Translations under genes and position numbers: made by a program
Source of the DNA: Shewanella psychrophila
GTDB lineage: Bacteria; Pseudomonadota; Gammaproteobacteria; Enterobacterales; Shewanellaceae
Direction: 5' to 3'
Assembly: GCF_002005305.1 (NCBI RefSeq)
Contig: NZ_CP014782.1
Coordinates: forward strand, 2,418,001-2,482,000
Length of the DNA stretch: 64,000 nt
Shown: one piece after another, positions 34,869 through 43,562 of the stretch
Numbering within the stretch: position 1 is the stretch's first letter
Layout of the letters: each line of letters opens with the position of its first letter
Notes under the pieces: generated by a model
What the model was told of the DNA's origin: nothing
Seen by the model: the letters and a program-made list of their open reading frames with translations, nothing else
The model's database searches: none

Positions 34869-35243
34869 ATGATCAATAGAAAATATTTAACTTCAGTATT
34901 TATTGCAGCCTGTTTAAGTGTTTCCGGCTGCATAAGTCCCCCTCAAGTTCAAGAAGAACCGACCCCCTTCAACAGTACTGCATCTATGAAGAAACACCTT
35001 CAACTCACGACTGCTCAAATTGCAAAAATTAAAACAATTAACCAAAAATACAATGCAAAATCAGCCTCACTTGCGTCTCAAGATCTACGCTTTTTAGAAA
35101 GAAAAAGAATGACGAAACAACTTGAGAAAACCCGTAATATGGAGCTTCAGCAAGTACTCTCACCTCAACAGTTAGAAATATTTCAACAAGAAATAAAGAA
35201 GCTCAGACGAGATAAAGCCAAGAAGATTATGTGGCACATCTAA
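34869..35243 (+). CDS. Small helical lipoprotein, Spy/CpxP-like
   Basis: A 124-residue lipoprotein with lipobox VSGC (Cys21). The mature part is helical and basic: LQLTTAQIAKIKTINQKYN, ERKRMTKQLEKTRNMELQQ, and LSPQQLEIFQQEIKKLRRDK. The LTxxQ and LSPQQ pieces resemble the repeats of the Spy/CpxP periplasmic chaperone superfamily, but the length and lipidation differ, so this is tentative. It shares a 38-bp upstream element with the next gene. Confidence 0.7.
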   Translation: MINRKYLTSVFIAACLSVSGCISPPQVQEEPTPFNSTASMKKHLQLTTAQIAKIKTINQKYNAKSASLASQDLRFLERKRMTKQLEKTRNMELQQVLSPQQLEIFQQEIKKLRRDKAKKIMWHI

Positions 35244-35306
35244 AAAACCACATAACTAATAACAAATAAAAACCACTACATACAATGAGTTGACAATAAA
35301 CCCATT

Positions 35307-35344
35307 GATTTTATATATTCTTTATCTACAATTTATGTATCTAA
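35307..35344 (+). repeat. 38-bp promoter-region repeat, copy 2
   Basis: Second copy of the element at 34750-34787, 63 bp upstream of the gene at 35408. Confidence 0.85.
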
Positions 35345-35407
35345 AGCCAAGAGAACATAGCCTAGATCTCTAATAACTTTTCCTTAAAGTGGTTTTAGGA
35401 GTTAAAA

Positions 35408-35863
35408 ATGAAAAAATTGGCTATAACCTTATTAGCATTAACCTCATTGACAGCCTCAGCAGCCAACTTGGACAGCAACAGCAAGGACTTGAAAATATTC
35501 AATAAGAGTATGAGTCAGCTCGAGCAAGTGGATATAAAAAATAGTATTTACATTTCCACCGCTTCCACTCACTTCGATGATATAACCCGTGAAACTGAGT
35601 ACATGTATGAATTCACTAGCGTAGACAGAGTGAGTGATAAACAGGCTGCTCAGATGAAGCTCAATAAGGCTAAGTCCTATTATATCTACGGTATCAGTGG
35701 CCTTAAAAACTTAACCAGCAGCCTATCTAAACGCTTGAGTAAAGATAAGCCAGACTATTTCTCTGCCAGCCTACTGCAAGGCAACAAATACTATAACGGC
35801 TTCAGCGAATATATCGCCAAAGTGACGGAGTACAGCCAAGCACTCCCCCCAATCCTTAATTAA
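35408..35863 (+). CDS. Exported hypothetical protein
   Basis: A 151-residue protein with a clean signal peptide (MKKLAITLLALTSLTASA, cleaved before ANLDSNS). The mature part is rich in Ser, Lys and Tyr and probably helical (KQAAQMKLNKAKSYYIYG, LKNLTSSLSKRLSKD). I recognise no family. It has a good ribosome binding site (AGGAG) and shares an upstream 38-bp element with the preceding lipoprotein gene, which suggests coregulation. A long perfect inverted repeat follows three bases after the stop. Confidence 0.75.
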   Translation: MKKLAITLLALTSLTASAANLDSNSKDLKIFNKSMSQLEQVDIKNSIYISTASTHFDDITRETEYMYEFTSVDRVSDKQAAQMKLNKAKSYYIYGISGLKNLTSSLSKRLSKDKPDYFSASLLQGNKYYNGFSEYIAKVTEYSQALPPILN

Positions 35864-35865
35864 AA

Positions 35866-35916
35866 CCAAGATGAGATAAGTCCATAGGCTAAAGCTATGG
35901 GCTTATCTCATCTTGG
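35866..35916 (+). terminator. Long perfect inverted repeat after the 35408 gene
   Basis: 22-base arms (35866-35887 and 35895-35916) with a 7-base loop. No U tract follows, so it may be an mRNA-stabilising hairpin or a Rho-assisted terminator. Confidence 0.6.
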
Positions 35917-35979
35917 CATAGGTTAGTACCTAGCCCATCTTTTAACGAATCCGAAATCGAAACTGTAGAGTACAAAAAT

Positions 35980-36552
35980 ATGCCTCCACTATTAGCTAAA
36001 AGTTCGACCAGTATTATCTTTTTATTTGCTAAAATAGGCGCTATCAGCTTGCTGCTGTTTGCTGCACTGACGCCGAATGTGTTTGCCGCAGATTCATACG
36101 CTTCTGTCAGTTATGGCACCGTCCAAGAAGCCAATGAGATCGCTAACCCTTGGTATGCTAGCGCAACCTACGGCTATACCATAAAGATGATAGGAGCTGA
36201 GAAGCTTGTTCGTATAGAAAGTCAAACTAACAAGATCATGCAAGGCGATTGTGTAGCAATCGACTCAAGTGATAAAGGCAAGTCAGTCAGGCGCACCAAC
36301 AACAGTTATTGCGCCATTAAGGTCAATGACACAAGTAGCGATAATGAAACTGCGATTAAGTCAGAAACAAGTGTGAAACAGGCTAAAACTGAACATAAAA
36401 ATAGCCCAAAAAAGGCTAGCAATAACAGCAAGTCAACTGAAATATCTGAAGCATGCCAATCAGCCATAGATCTGATGAAGCAGAAAGATTTTGGTCCAGA
36501 GCGCCGTAAAGCCCGCCAGCATGCCTATCAGGTATGTGAAAAGCCCAACTAA
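35980..36552 (+). CDS. Exported hypothetical protein, Cys-containing
   Basis: A 190-residue protein with an N-terminal hydrophobic segment that reads as a signal peptide (IGAISLLLFAALTPNVFA, cleaved before ADSYAS). The mature N-terminal half has strands (YASATYGYTIKMIGAEKLVR) and a Cys pair (GDCVAID, NSYCAIK). A low-complexity Lys/Ser/Thr linker leads to a C-terminal helical segment with two more Cys (ISEACQSAIDLMKQ, YQVCEKPN). I recognise no family. It is followed by a hairpin at 36583-36601. Confidence 0.7.
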   Translation: MPPLLAKSSTSIIFLFAKIGAISLLLFAALTPNVFAADSYASVSYGTVQEANEIANPWYASATYGYTIKMIGAEKLVRIESQTNKIMQGDCVAIDSSDKGKSVRRTNNSYCAIKVNDTSSDNETAIKSETSVKQAKTEHKNSPKKASNNSKSTEISEACQSAIDLMKQKDFGPERRKARQHAYQVCEKPN

Positions 36553-36582
36553 TCACAACACGCTTTTACACATTCATTTTTG

Positions 36583-36604
36583 GCCACCTTTCATAGGTGG
36601 CTTT
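36583..36604 (+). terminator. Putative terminator after the 35980 gene
   Basis: Stem GCCACC / GGTGGC with a short loop, then TTTA; modest. Confidence 0.55.
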
Positions 36605-36684
36605 ACTCGTAATGAGGCTCAATAATTGATATTTATCAGAAACAGCCTAGTATGGCTCATAGATACAATAAGTTAGGAATATAG

Positions 36685-37605
36685 ATGGCAAAGGTAAACT
36701 ACCAAATTGATAACTGGATCTTCATCCCCCACGAAAACAAGCTCATACTAGACGGGCTGGAAACACTTATCGACAACCGTTTATCTAACCTCTTGTTATA
36801 TCTCTGCCAAAACCCTATGACCACCTTGAGTCGTGATGAATTGATTGATGAGGTATGGAAGGGCTTAGTACTAACTGATCAAGTCATCACTCAAGCGATA
36901 TTTGAGTTGAGAAAAATTCTTAAAACCAACCATAAACACCTTCAGGGATATATTATCACCGTCCCGAAGCGTGGTTATAAACTCGACATTGACGTCCAGG
37001 TTTTACCTTCAACAAATAAAACAGACACTCACACCGAAAAAGAGAGTCTTGCAGATGGCCACATAACTCATGTGGCCGGAATTAGGCAAGAAGCAAACCC
37101 AGATGATAAAAAGCATATCGACTCTATTTCAAATGAAACGGCCGTAGACAAACAAAATATTCAATTAAACCAAGCTAGTGGTTCAAGCAATGCTAAAACT
37201 GAAAGTCTTAGCAAGCAGACTCAAAATGATGAAAAGCAGTCAGCCAGGAAAACAACCAGATTAAAAGGGCCTGTTGTCATTACAGCGCTCATATTCTGCC
37301 TCATTTTATTGGTCTTTATTAGCCAGTATTCACTCAAATATATTGATCCGGTATCACAAGATAGCTCTCCAGAAGGGCAAGACAAGGCAAATCAGGCCAG
37401 CTCAGGAGTCATCTATAACAACTTAGAACCCAGATTTATTCGAGCCAGAATCAGTACCGATTTATCCTCGACACAAGTCCAACATGGGGTCATTTTTAAG
37501 ATCGTTGAATACCTGAAATATAAGGTGAATTTTCGCATAGCTTTCCATAATACCCCTCACAATGATGCCGCTAAAGAGCTAACGTTTATCATTACCGAAG
37601 AAAAT
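36685..37605 (+). pseudogene. CadC/ToxR-like membrane regulator, 5' part (interrupted)
   Basis: The first 307 codons of a membrane-bound transcription regulator. An OmpR/PhoB-type winged helix at about 10-105 carries LSRDELIDEVWKGLVLTDQV and YIITVPKRGYKLD. A charged linker follows, then one membrane helix (about 199-217, ITALIFCLILLVFISQY) and the start of a periplasmic domain. The frame is cut at an insertion sequence and would run ten bases into it to a stop at 37617. After removing the element and one target repeat, the frame continues exactly at 38670. The truncated product keeps its DNA-binding and membrane parts but loses most of its sensor. Confidence 0.9.
37597..37605 (+). repeat. Target-site duplication, left copy
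   Basis: GAAGAAAAT, identical to 38661-38669; 9 bp is the duplication size of the IS903 group. Confidence 0.93.
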
Positions 37606-38660
37606 AGGCGTTGTTGATCAAATCCTCGCTATAGATGCAGCTACTCCAAGGGTTTGAGCTAACTAGGCAGCCTGTTTCCTAACTGGCATTCCTAGTCTTA
37701 TGACTTTGTTCATTGCCTTTACACCTGCCAGCGCTTCACCTACTTGAGCATTATAATCTCGTAGGCTAAGTTTCGGACTAATTAGTTGCTTATATCGGTA
37801 CATTGCTGTTTCAGATAGTGACCGTAAGTGATAGTCATTTTCCTTCTTCCATTGCGCTAACTCATTATTTTTGAGGGCTCTCACAGCCTCGTTTCGAGGG
37901 TGCCCATCCTCCCAAAACCCAGCACTGCTTCTTGGTGGGATAGTGGGTTTGCAACCTTTACGCTGAAGGAGTTTGTGACACGCTTTGGTGTCGTATGCTC
38001 CATCAGCAGAAACTTGTTTAATCTGTCTTCTTAACGGCTTGATTAATGTGGGTAACACTTCATTATCAGCAACGTTAACCAGAGTGACTTCTGCTGCTAC
38101 GACTTCATGCGTATTAGCATCTACTGCGAGGTGTAACTTACGCCAGGTACGACGCTTTTCTTTACCATACTTTCGAGTCTTCCATTCTCCCTCGCCGTAA
38201 ACTTTAAGGCCCGTTGAATCAATCACTACATGTGCCACAGAGCCACGACTCGGTGAGCGATATTTGATATTTACGGTCTTGGCACGTTTGCTAATGCAGC
38301 TATAGCTTGGTGAGGTTAGTGGCACATTCATAAGCTGGAAAACCGAGGTAGTGAAACCTTCTAGTGCTCTCAGTGATAAGTTGAATACACCTTTAACAAC
38401 CAATGCAGTTTCAATAGCAACATCAGAGTAAATATACCCACGGCCACGGCGGCCGTGATGTTCAGAGCAACACCAAGAGCTAATGGCGTGCTCATCAATC
38501 CAAAAGGTCAAGGACCCTCGATTAATCAATGCCTTGTTGTACTGAGACCAATTGGTCATTTTACGCTTAGCTTTACCCATCTTGATGTTTCCAATAACCA
38601 CATTGGAAGATCAGATCACATAAGCTGCAAAAGGTTCAATCGATTTAGGAAACAAGGCCA
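37606..38660 (-). mobile_element. IS5-family (IS903-group) insertion sequence
   Basis: A 1055-bp element flanked by the 9-bp direct repeat GAAGAAAAT. Its imperfect terminal inverted repeats begin GGCGTTGTTGATCAAATC at the left and GGCCTTGTTTCCTAAATC (reverse complement) at the right, matching the known IS903 end GGCTTTGTTGAATAAATC at most positions. It holds one transposase gene on the minus strand. Length is nearly that of IS903 (1057 bp). It appears complete and recent, since the target duplication is intact. Confidence 0.94.
37663..38580 (-). CDS. IS5-family transposase (IS903 group)
   Basis: A 305-residue DDE transposase filling the insertion sequence. Catalytic acidic residues lie in VIDSTGLKVYGEGEW (first Asp), SADGAYDTKACHKLL (second Asp) and, downstream, the NEAVRALKN...WKKENDYHLRSLSETAMYRYK region, which contains the family YxxxE-like glutamate in LSETAMYRYK. 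Two upstream in-frame starts exist (38601); MGKAKRKMTNWSQYNKAL at 38580 is the natural beginning. There is no frameshift, so the element is probably still active. Confidence 0.95.
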   Translation of the reverse strand: MGKAKRKMTNWSQYNKALINRGSLTFWIDEHAISSWCCSEHHGRRGRGYIYSDVAIETALVVKGVFNLSLRALEGFTTSVFQLMNVPLTSPSYSCISKRAKTVNIKYRSPSRGSVAHVVIDSTGLKVYGEGEWKTRKYGKEKRRTWRKLHLAVDANTHEVVAAEVTLVNVADNEVLPTLIKPLRRQIKQVSADGAYDTKACHKLLQRKGCKPTIPPRSSAGFWEDGHPRNEAVRALKNNELAQWKKENDYHLRSLSETAMYRYKQLISPKLSLRDYNAQVGEALAGVKAMNKVIRLGMPVRKQAA

Positions 38661-38669
38661 GAAGAAAAT
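38661..38669 (+). repeat. Target-site duplication, right copy
   Basis: GAAGAAAAT, identical to 37597-37605. Confidence 0.93.
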
Positions 38670-39398
38670 GGTACCAATTATATCAATGTAGAGTACTTCA
38701 ATCGTATCTCGCAATACCAACATCTGGATCGTAAATACCGAATCGATAATAACAATTTAAAGCCTACAATTAATCGTATGCTAAGCGATATTCTCACTTC
38801 TTTTAATGTAGAAGTTAGCAAAGCGCAAATTAATGAATTATTAAGTTCTATGCCTGAGCAGCCACAAGCATTGGTCTATACATTAAAGACTTTAGCAGCC
38901 CTACATGCCCCCCGAGATCAGTTGAAGTCCATTGACTTGATGAGGAAGGCTCTGGAACTCGCGCCAGACAATCATTACCTGCTCTCCACCAATTACATCT
39001 ACAGCATGGTGGTCACCTATCTCAATAAAGATAAGGAGCCTCAGCAAACAGTCGACAGACTCAATCAAGAGTTTGAGAAAATCATTCCTGTTTTAATCAA
39101 GGGAAACAGATCCGATAAAGCCAATGAAGCATTGGCCATGAATGCGTTATCTAAAGATCGGCCCATTGAAGCGTTAAAATATCTCAAAGCCATACCGAAC
39201 AGCCATGAAACAGTTATCACATATATACTTAAAGCCAAGCTATCTGAAAGCTTCGGTAACCCCGCCACAGCCGAAGAGTATTACTATCAGGCAATACATG
39301 AGTCTGAAACACCTCGGGTATTGGAAATCGCCGAGAGTTTATTTTTCTACAGCGACCTCTCTAAAATGAAGAGCAAGATGAAGGCACAAATTCATTAA
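38670..39398 (+). pseudogene. CadC/ToxR-like regulator, 3' part (after the insertion)
   Basis: The remaining 242 codons of the interrupted regulator. The first residues after the junction read GTNYINVEYFNRISQYQ, continuing the frame of the 5' part. The region is helical and tetratricopeptide-like (QALVYTLKTLAALHA, SIDLMRKALELAPDNHYLL, ATAEEYYYQAIHESE), typical of periplasmic sensor parts of CadC-like regulators. The reconstructed protein is 549 residues. An internal ATG at 38778 could in principle start a soluble fragment, but no strong ribosome binding site precedes it. Confidence 0.88.
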
Positions 39399-39422
39399 TA
39401 TAAGAAGCAGATGTTAAAGAGC

Positions 39423-41504
39423 TTATTCTCTCGCATGTGCGACTAGTTGCCGCTGCACATGCTCGGGCGTCACGTCATAACGGCTAAACACCATCGAAAA
39501 TTGACCGTCTCCGCCTGTCATAGACTTAAGCCGTGTTGAGTAATCATCAACTGAAGCAAGGGGCGCCTCGACGCTTACCTCAATCTTTTGTCCATCCTTT
39601 GCTTTAGTACCACACACCATTCCCCGGCAAGCACTGATATCACCGGTGATATCCCCCACATGCTCACTCGCAACACAAATTTGCATCTCGACTATGGGTT
39701 CTAAAATAACCGAGGTAGCCTGACTTACTGCATCGATAAAGGCTTTCTTACCAGCCATCACAAAAGCGACCTCTTTAGAGTCAACACTGTGATGTTTACC
39801 ATCGAGCAGGCTCACCTTAATATCTTGCATGGGAAACCCTGCTAGCAGACCATGCAACATGGCCTCTTTCACTCCCTTCTCAACAGCAGATACATACTGT
39901 CCAGGAACTGAACCACCGACCACCTTACTGACAAACTCAAAACCTGCGCCTCTTGGGAGAGGTTCAATACAAAGCTCTACTTCACCAAACTGACCCGAGC
40001 CACCTGATTGCTTCTTATGTCGGTAACGAGCTAGGGCACTTGCCGTGATCGTTTCTCGATAAGCCACGGCGGGTTTATCGGTATCCATATCCACATGAAA
40101 TAGGTCATGAGCTTTCTCGATTGCAATCTGCAGATGCAGCTCTCCTTGTCCTTGCAGTACAACCTGCCCCTCAGAGGCATGACCAGCTAAGTTAGCCCCC
40201 CCAAAACTAGAGTGCCCCAGACTCAAACTGGGATCTTCCACGACTAATTTATGTAACACTTCAGCAATTTTGTGCTCGTCACCACGACGCTTAGGCGTCA
40301 CAGCTAAGCCAAAAATTGGTTGAGGCAAGCTCATTTCAGGCAGATGAAACTTATCTTCATCATGGCTATCGTGTAGTACAGCGCCCACCTCAAGTTCATC
40401 TATTTTGGCCAACGCGATAATATCCCCAGGTACAGCCCTTGGTACACCAACATGTTTATCTCCTTGCAGCCTAAACAGATGAGTAACTTTGACAGGTTTA
40501 CGCCCCTCTCCAATAAATAATTTCATGCCGATAGTCATAGTACCTTGATGTAGCCTCACTACCCCGGTACGGCCAAAAAATGGATCAATAGAGACACTAA
40601 AAACATGGGCTAACACGTGGTCATTGGCTTTTTGTGTCACGTCGACAGGCAACATGGCATCACCAAAACCATTAACAAACTGAGGTGGATTTGCCTCAAA
40701 CGGGTTGGGCATAAGTTTAGTGATCATCTCGAGCAAGGAATCAATACCCACTTCAGTTTCAGCACTGGTGAAACAGACTGGAACCAGATGACCCATTCTT
40801 AACGCCGTTTCTAATGGTTCATGAAGCTGCTCAGGGGTCAATTGTTCCCCTTGCTCCAAATACATCTCCATCAAGGCTTCATCTTCCTCAAGCACAGTAT
40901 CAACCAGCTCATCACGAGCCGTTATTGCCGAATGAAACAAAGGATCTCTTTGACTGTCCGCTTCATTTTCACTGTGTAAGTAACAGTCTATAACGTCATC
41001 GATTGATACATTAGGTAGATTGACCGGAAGGCAACGAGCACCAAAATGAGTTTGAATATCATCGAGCAGCTCAGGCAACTTATTTTGGTTACCGTCGATA
41101 TGGTTAATTACTATCAAGACGACTTTACCTTGAGTTCTGGCAGCCTCAAATGCTCTGTGCGTGATAGTTTCAATCCCGCAGGCCGCATTAATGACTAACA
41201 ATACTGACTCAACCCCAGGCAAAGGCTGCAGCGCGCGGCCAAAGAGATCGGGTAATCCTGGAGTATCGATAAGATTGATATGGTGTTGGTTGAAATCGAG
41301 ATTTAGAAAGGAAGGTTCAAGGCTATGATGGTGGGACTGTTCTTGGGCAGTGAAATCAGCATGATTTGTGCCCCTATCCACCCTGCCCTTTTGGCTTATC
41401 GCCTTTGCGCGGTAGAGTAAGGCCTCAATCAACGAAGACTTCCCAGCTCCTGAATGTCCGAGCACAGCAATATTTCTGATCTGCTCGGTAATAAACTCAG
41501 CCAT
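39423..41504 (-). CDS. Elongation factor G-like GTPase (EF-G paralogue)
   Basis: A 693-residue translational GTPase of the EF-G-like (FusA2-type) group. The P-loop is GHSGAGKSSL (about 16-25), G3 is DTPGLPDLFG, and G4 is the variant NHID in place of NKXD. Domain II, III, IV (HKKQSGGSGQFGEVEL) and V blocks follow. The shorter, divergent effector region and G4 variant set it apart from housekeeping EF-G. The ribosomal function is uncertain; related proteins lack full translocase activity. The frame also has an ATG six bases upstream (41510). It stands alone, 25 bp downstream of the interrupted regulator in convergent orientation. Confidence 0.9.
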   Translation of the reverse strand: MAEFITEQIRNIAVLGHSGAGKSSLIEALLYRAKAISQKGRVDRGTNHADFTAQEQSHHHSLEPSFLNLDFNQHHINLIDTPGLPDLFGRALQPLPGVESVLLVINAACGIETITHRAFEAARTQGKVVLIVINHIDGNQNKLPELLDDIQTHFGARCLPVNLPNVSIDDVIDCYLHSENEADSQRDPLFHSAITARDELVDTVLEEDEALMEMYLEQGEQLTPEQLHEPLETALRMGHLVPVCFTSAETEVGIDSLLEMITKLMPNPFEANPPQFVNGFGDAMLPVDVTQKANDHVLAHVFSVSIDPFFGRTGVVRLHQGTMTIGMKLFIGEGRKPVKVTHLFRLQGDKHVGVPRAVPGDIIALAKIDELEVGAVLHDSHDEDKFHLPEMSLPQPIFGLAVTPKRRGDEHKIAEVLHKLVVEDPSLSLGHSSFGGANLAGHASEGQVVLQGQGELHLQIAIEKAHDLFHVDMDTDKPAVAYRETITASALARYRHKKQSGGSGQFGEVELCIEPLPRGAGFEFVSKVVGGSVPGQYVSAVEKGVKEAMLHGLLAGFPMQDIKVSLLDGKHHSVDSKEVAFVMAGKKAFIDAVSQATSVILEPIVEMQICVASEHVGDITGDISACRGMVCGTKAKDGQKIEVSVEAPLASVDDYSTRLKSMTGGDGQFSMVFSRYDVTPEHVQRQLVAHARE

Positions 41505-41806
41505 AACCAACTCCTGAAGTTAATGAGGGCAGATTGTTATCCATTAACAGACAATCTAACCATTCTAATGAAGTAAATCGGATCAGTAGCTAAAGTATAG
41601 ACCTGTAAGCTCTGTCATTATTTGACCTAATCATTTTCCTTCCCTCACTTCATAGAAATGCTAGGTTAGAGAATATTCAAATTTAGTTTTATCTTAAAAA
41701 TGCAAAATGGGGAGAAATATGATGATAGAGAAATTTTAGTTAGGTAAAATTATGAAGATAAATGCTCTATATTTATAGAGCATGAATTAAAAGATGAGTA
41801 AGAGAA

Positions 41807-42103
41807 TTAGTTTGACTGTGGTGGTGCTCCATTGACAATATCATCTACCATCTTTTGCGCATCTTGTTTACGATCATCACGTTGCTGTCTCGTATTGCAA
41901 ATCTTAATAGGAATATTTGATCCCGTTTGCTTTACTCTTTTACAACGATAGCCAGACTCGGCAAGTATTTGCTCATTTTTTTCTTTCAGTGCACGTTGCT
42001 CTTCAGTCATGGCCTCATCAGCAACTGAGGTGCACCCAGTTGCTGCTAAGATGATCGTAACCAAAACCCCTGATTTTATGAAGTTGAGATCTAATTTAGA
42101 CAC
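41807..42103 (-). CDS. Small lipoprotein, hypothetical
   Basis: A 98-residue lipoprotein with lipobox AATGC (Cys24). The mature part is a charged helix (EEQRALKEKNEQILAESGY) followed by YRCKRVKQTGSNIPIKICNTRQQRDDRK, whose two cysteines could pair. The segment resembles small Shewanella/Alteromonas lipoproteins with an RC(K/E)-x-TGS-x-IP-x-(K/R)-x-C signature. Function is unknown. It is divergent from pfaR with about 600 bp between. Confidence 0.75.
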   Translation of the reverse strand: MSKLDLNFIKSGVLVTIILAATGCTSVADEAMTEEQRALKEKNEQILAESGYRCKRVKQTGSNIPIKICNTRQQRDDRKQDAQKMVDDIVNGAPPQSN

Positions 42104-42701
42104 TAACTTCTCCTTATTTGATTCTTCCTTAAAATAAATTCACCTAAATGAATTTTCGGTCCAACTCTTAAACCGATCCAAAACCTAACTTTGAAACGCC
42201 TTAACAGAACAAAAAAGTTACACACTGGCAACAAGTTTGCAAATAAATCCCACACTTGATATTCATATCGATAACGTCAGCCTGTACAGTTTTTTTTACT
42301 AAAAAGACATTTTAATTAAGACTAAAGAACTACAGACAGCTCCAAAACCAGCTTATTTTAAGGCTATATATCCTCGTAAACTATGCTTGATATTTAGCAC
42401 TAAAGGCCAAACTAATTTGAAGTGGACATCTATCTAGCAATACCCCTTCAACATTTTACATAATCTGAACTTAACTATTAATACAGATCAACAAAAGCGC
42501 ACACTCGTACGCTCAAACTGGTCTGAAGAGAAACTATTCAGTCCCAGGTGATTGTATTGCTATTAAAGCTCAGGTAATGTGCTCAACCATTGGCCAAACA
42601 ATACTGATTAAATCACGATAGAATGGGAACTTCTGCAGAGTACCTCAGTCATAAAGTCGTATTTAGTCCCAGTACATTATTAACGGAACACCGCTAATTT
42701 A
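42104..42701. other. Divergent intergenic region upstream of pfaR, 598 bp
   Basis: AT-rich region presumably containing the pfa promoter. A short palindrome AAATTCA-N6-TGAATTT lies at 42136-42155, near the lipoprotein gene. No gene or clear activator site was recognised. Confidence 0.5.
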
Positions 42702-43562
42702 ATGGTAGAACAAACTCGCAAAAAGCTTATTTCAGATAATTTAAATCAGGGTAAGCGTACGCAAACCGCAACAGAGACTCGGCATAGCAATGCCACCACG
42801 ACACCAGAGATGCGTCGATTCATTCAGGAATCTGACTTTTCTGTGAGTCAACTTGCTAAAGTGCTGAACATCAGCGAAGCCACCGTACGTAAGTGGCGTA
42901 AGCGCGATTCTGTCGAAAATACCCCAAATACACCTCATCATCTCAACACCACACTCACCCCATTGCAGGAGTATGTTGTGGTTGGTCTCAGGTATCAGCT
43001 AAAAACGCCTCTAGACAAGCTCCTCAAGGTGACGCAAAAATTTATCAATCCCAATGTGTCACGTTCTGGATTAGCCCGTTGCCTGAAACGATATGGGGTA
43101 TCTAAGGTAGGCTGTATCGAAAGTCCTTTGGTACCCGAACGTTATTTCAATCAGCTACCTGTCATTCTGGGTAGTAATATCGAGACCTACACCTTACATC
43201 CGGATACTTTGGCCAAGACCATAGCCGACGATGATCAAACCAGCGTGGTTCAGGTTGTGTCACTAACCATACCGCCACAACTAACCAATGAGGAACCCAG
43301 CTCGATACTGCTCGGCATAGACACAAGCAGTGACTGGATGTACTTAGATATTTACCAAGATGGCAATACCCACGCCACCAATCGATACATCGCCTATGTC
43401 TTAAAACACGGGCCGTTTCATCTGCGTAAGTTGCTCGTTCGCAACTACCACACCTTTTTACAGCGTTTTCCAGGTGCCAGACTCAGTCATGGGCATGTCA
43501 CACAAAACGTTGAAACTAACAATAAGACACCTGAAAATCAGGCACCCAGTGGAGACTCATAA
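42702..43562 (+). CDS. pfaR: PfaR, transcriptional regulator of PUFA synthesis
   Basis: A 286-residue DNA-binding protein. A helix-turn-helix at about 47-68 (SVSQLAKVLNISEATVRKW) and a second helical domain (about 85-145) resemble the N-terminal parts of IS481-type transposases. The rest has the fold of an inactive integrase-like domain (LLGIDTSSDWMYLDIYQDG). Homologues upstream of pfaA in Shewanella, Photobacterium and Moritella are named PfaR and activate the pfa genes. Its TAA overlaps the pfaA ATG by one base, so the genes are coupled. The N-terminal 35 residues are poorly conserved. Confidence 0.88.
   Translation: MVEQTRKKLISDNLNQGKRTQTATETRHSNATTTPEMRRFIQESDFSVSQLAKVLNISEATVRKWRKRDSVENTPNTPHHLNTTLTPLQEYVVVGLRYQLKTPLDKLLKVTQKFINPNVSRSGLARCLKRYGVSKVGCIESPLVPERYFNQLPVILGSNIETYTLHPDTLAKTIADDDQTSVVQVVSLTIPPQLTNEEPSSILLGIDTSSDWMYLDIYQDGNTHATNRYIAYVLKHGPFHLRKLLVRNYHTFLQRFPGARLSHGHVTQNVETNNKTPENQAPSGDS

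Noticed and set aside
37663..38601. Phage or genomic island around the IS element
   Set aside because: Only one transposase with its own ends and target duplication; no other mobile genes or composition shift were seen.
38778..39398. Independent gene starting at ATG 38778
   Set aside because: The frame is open upstream to the IS junction and continues the interrupted regulator exactly, so it is its 3' part.
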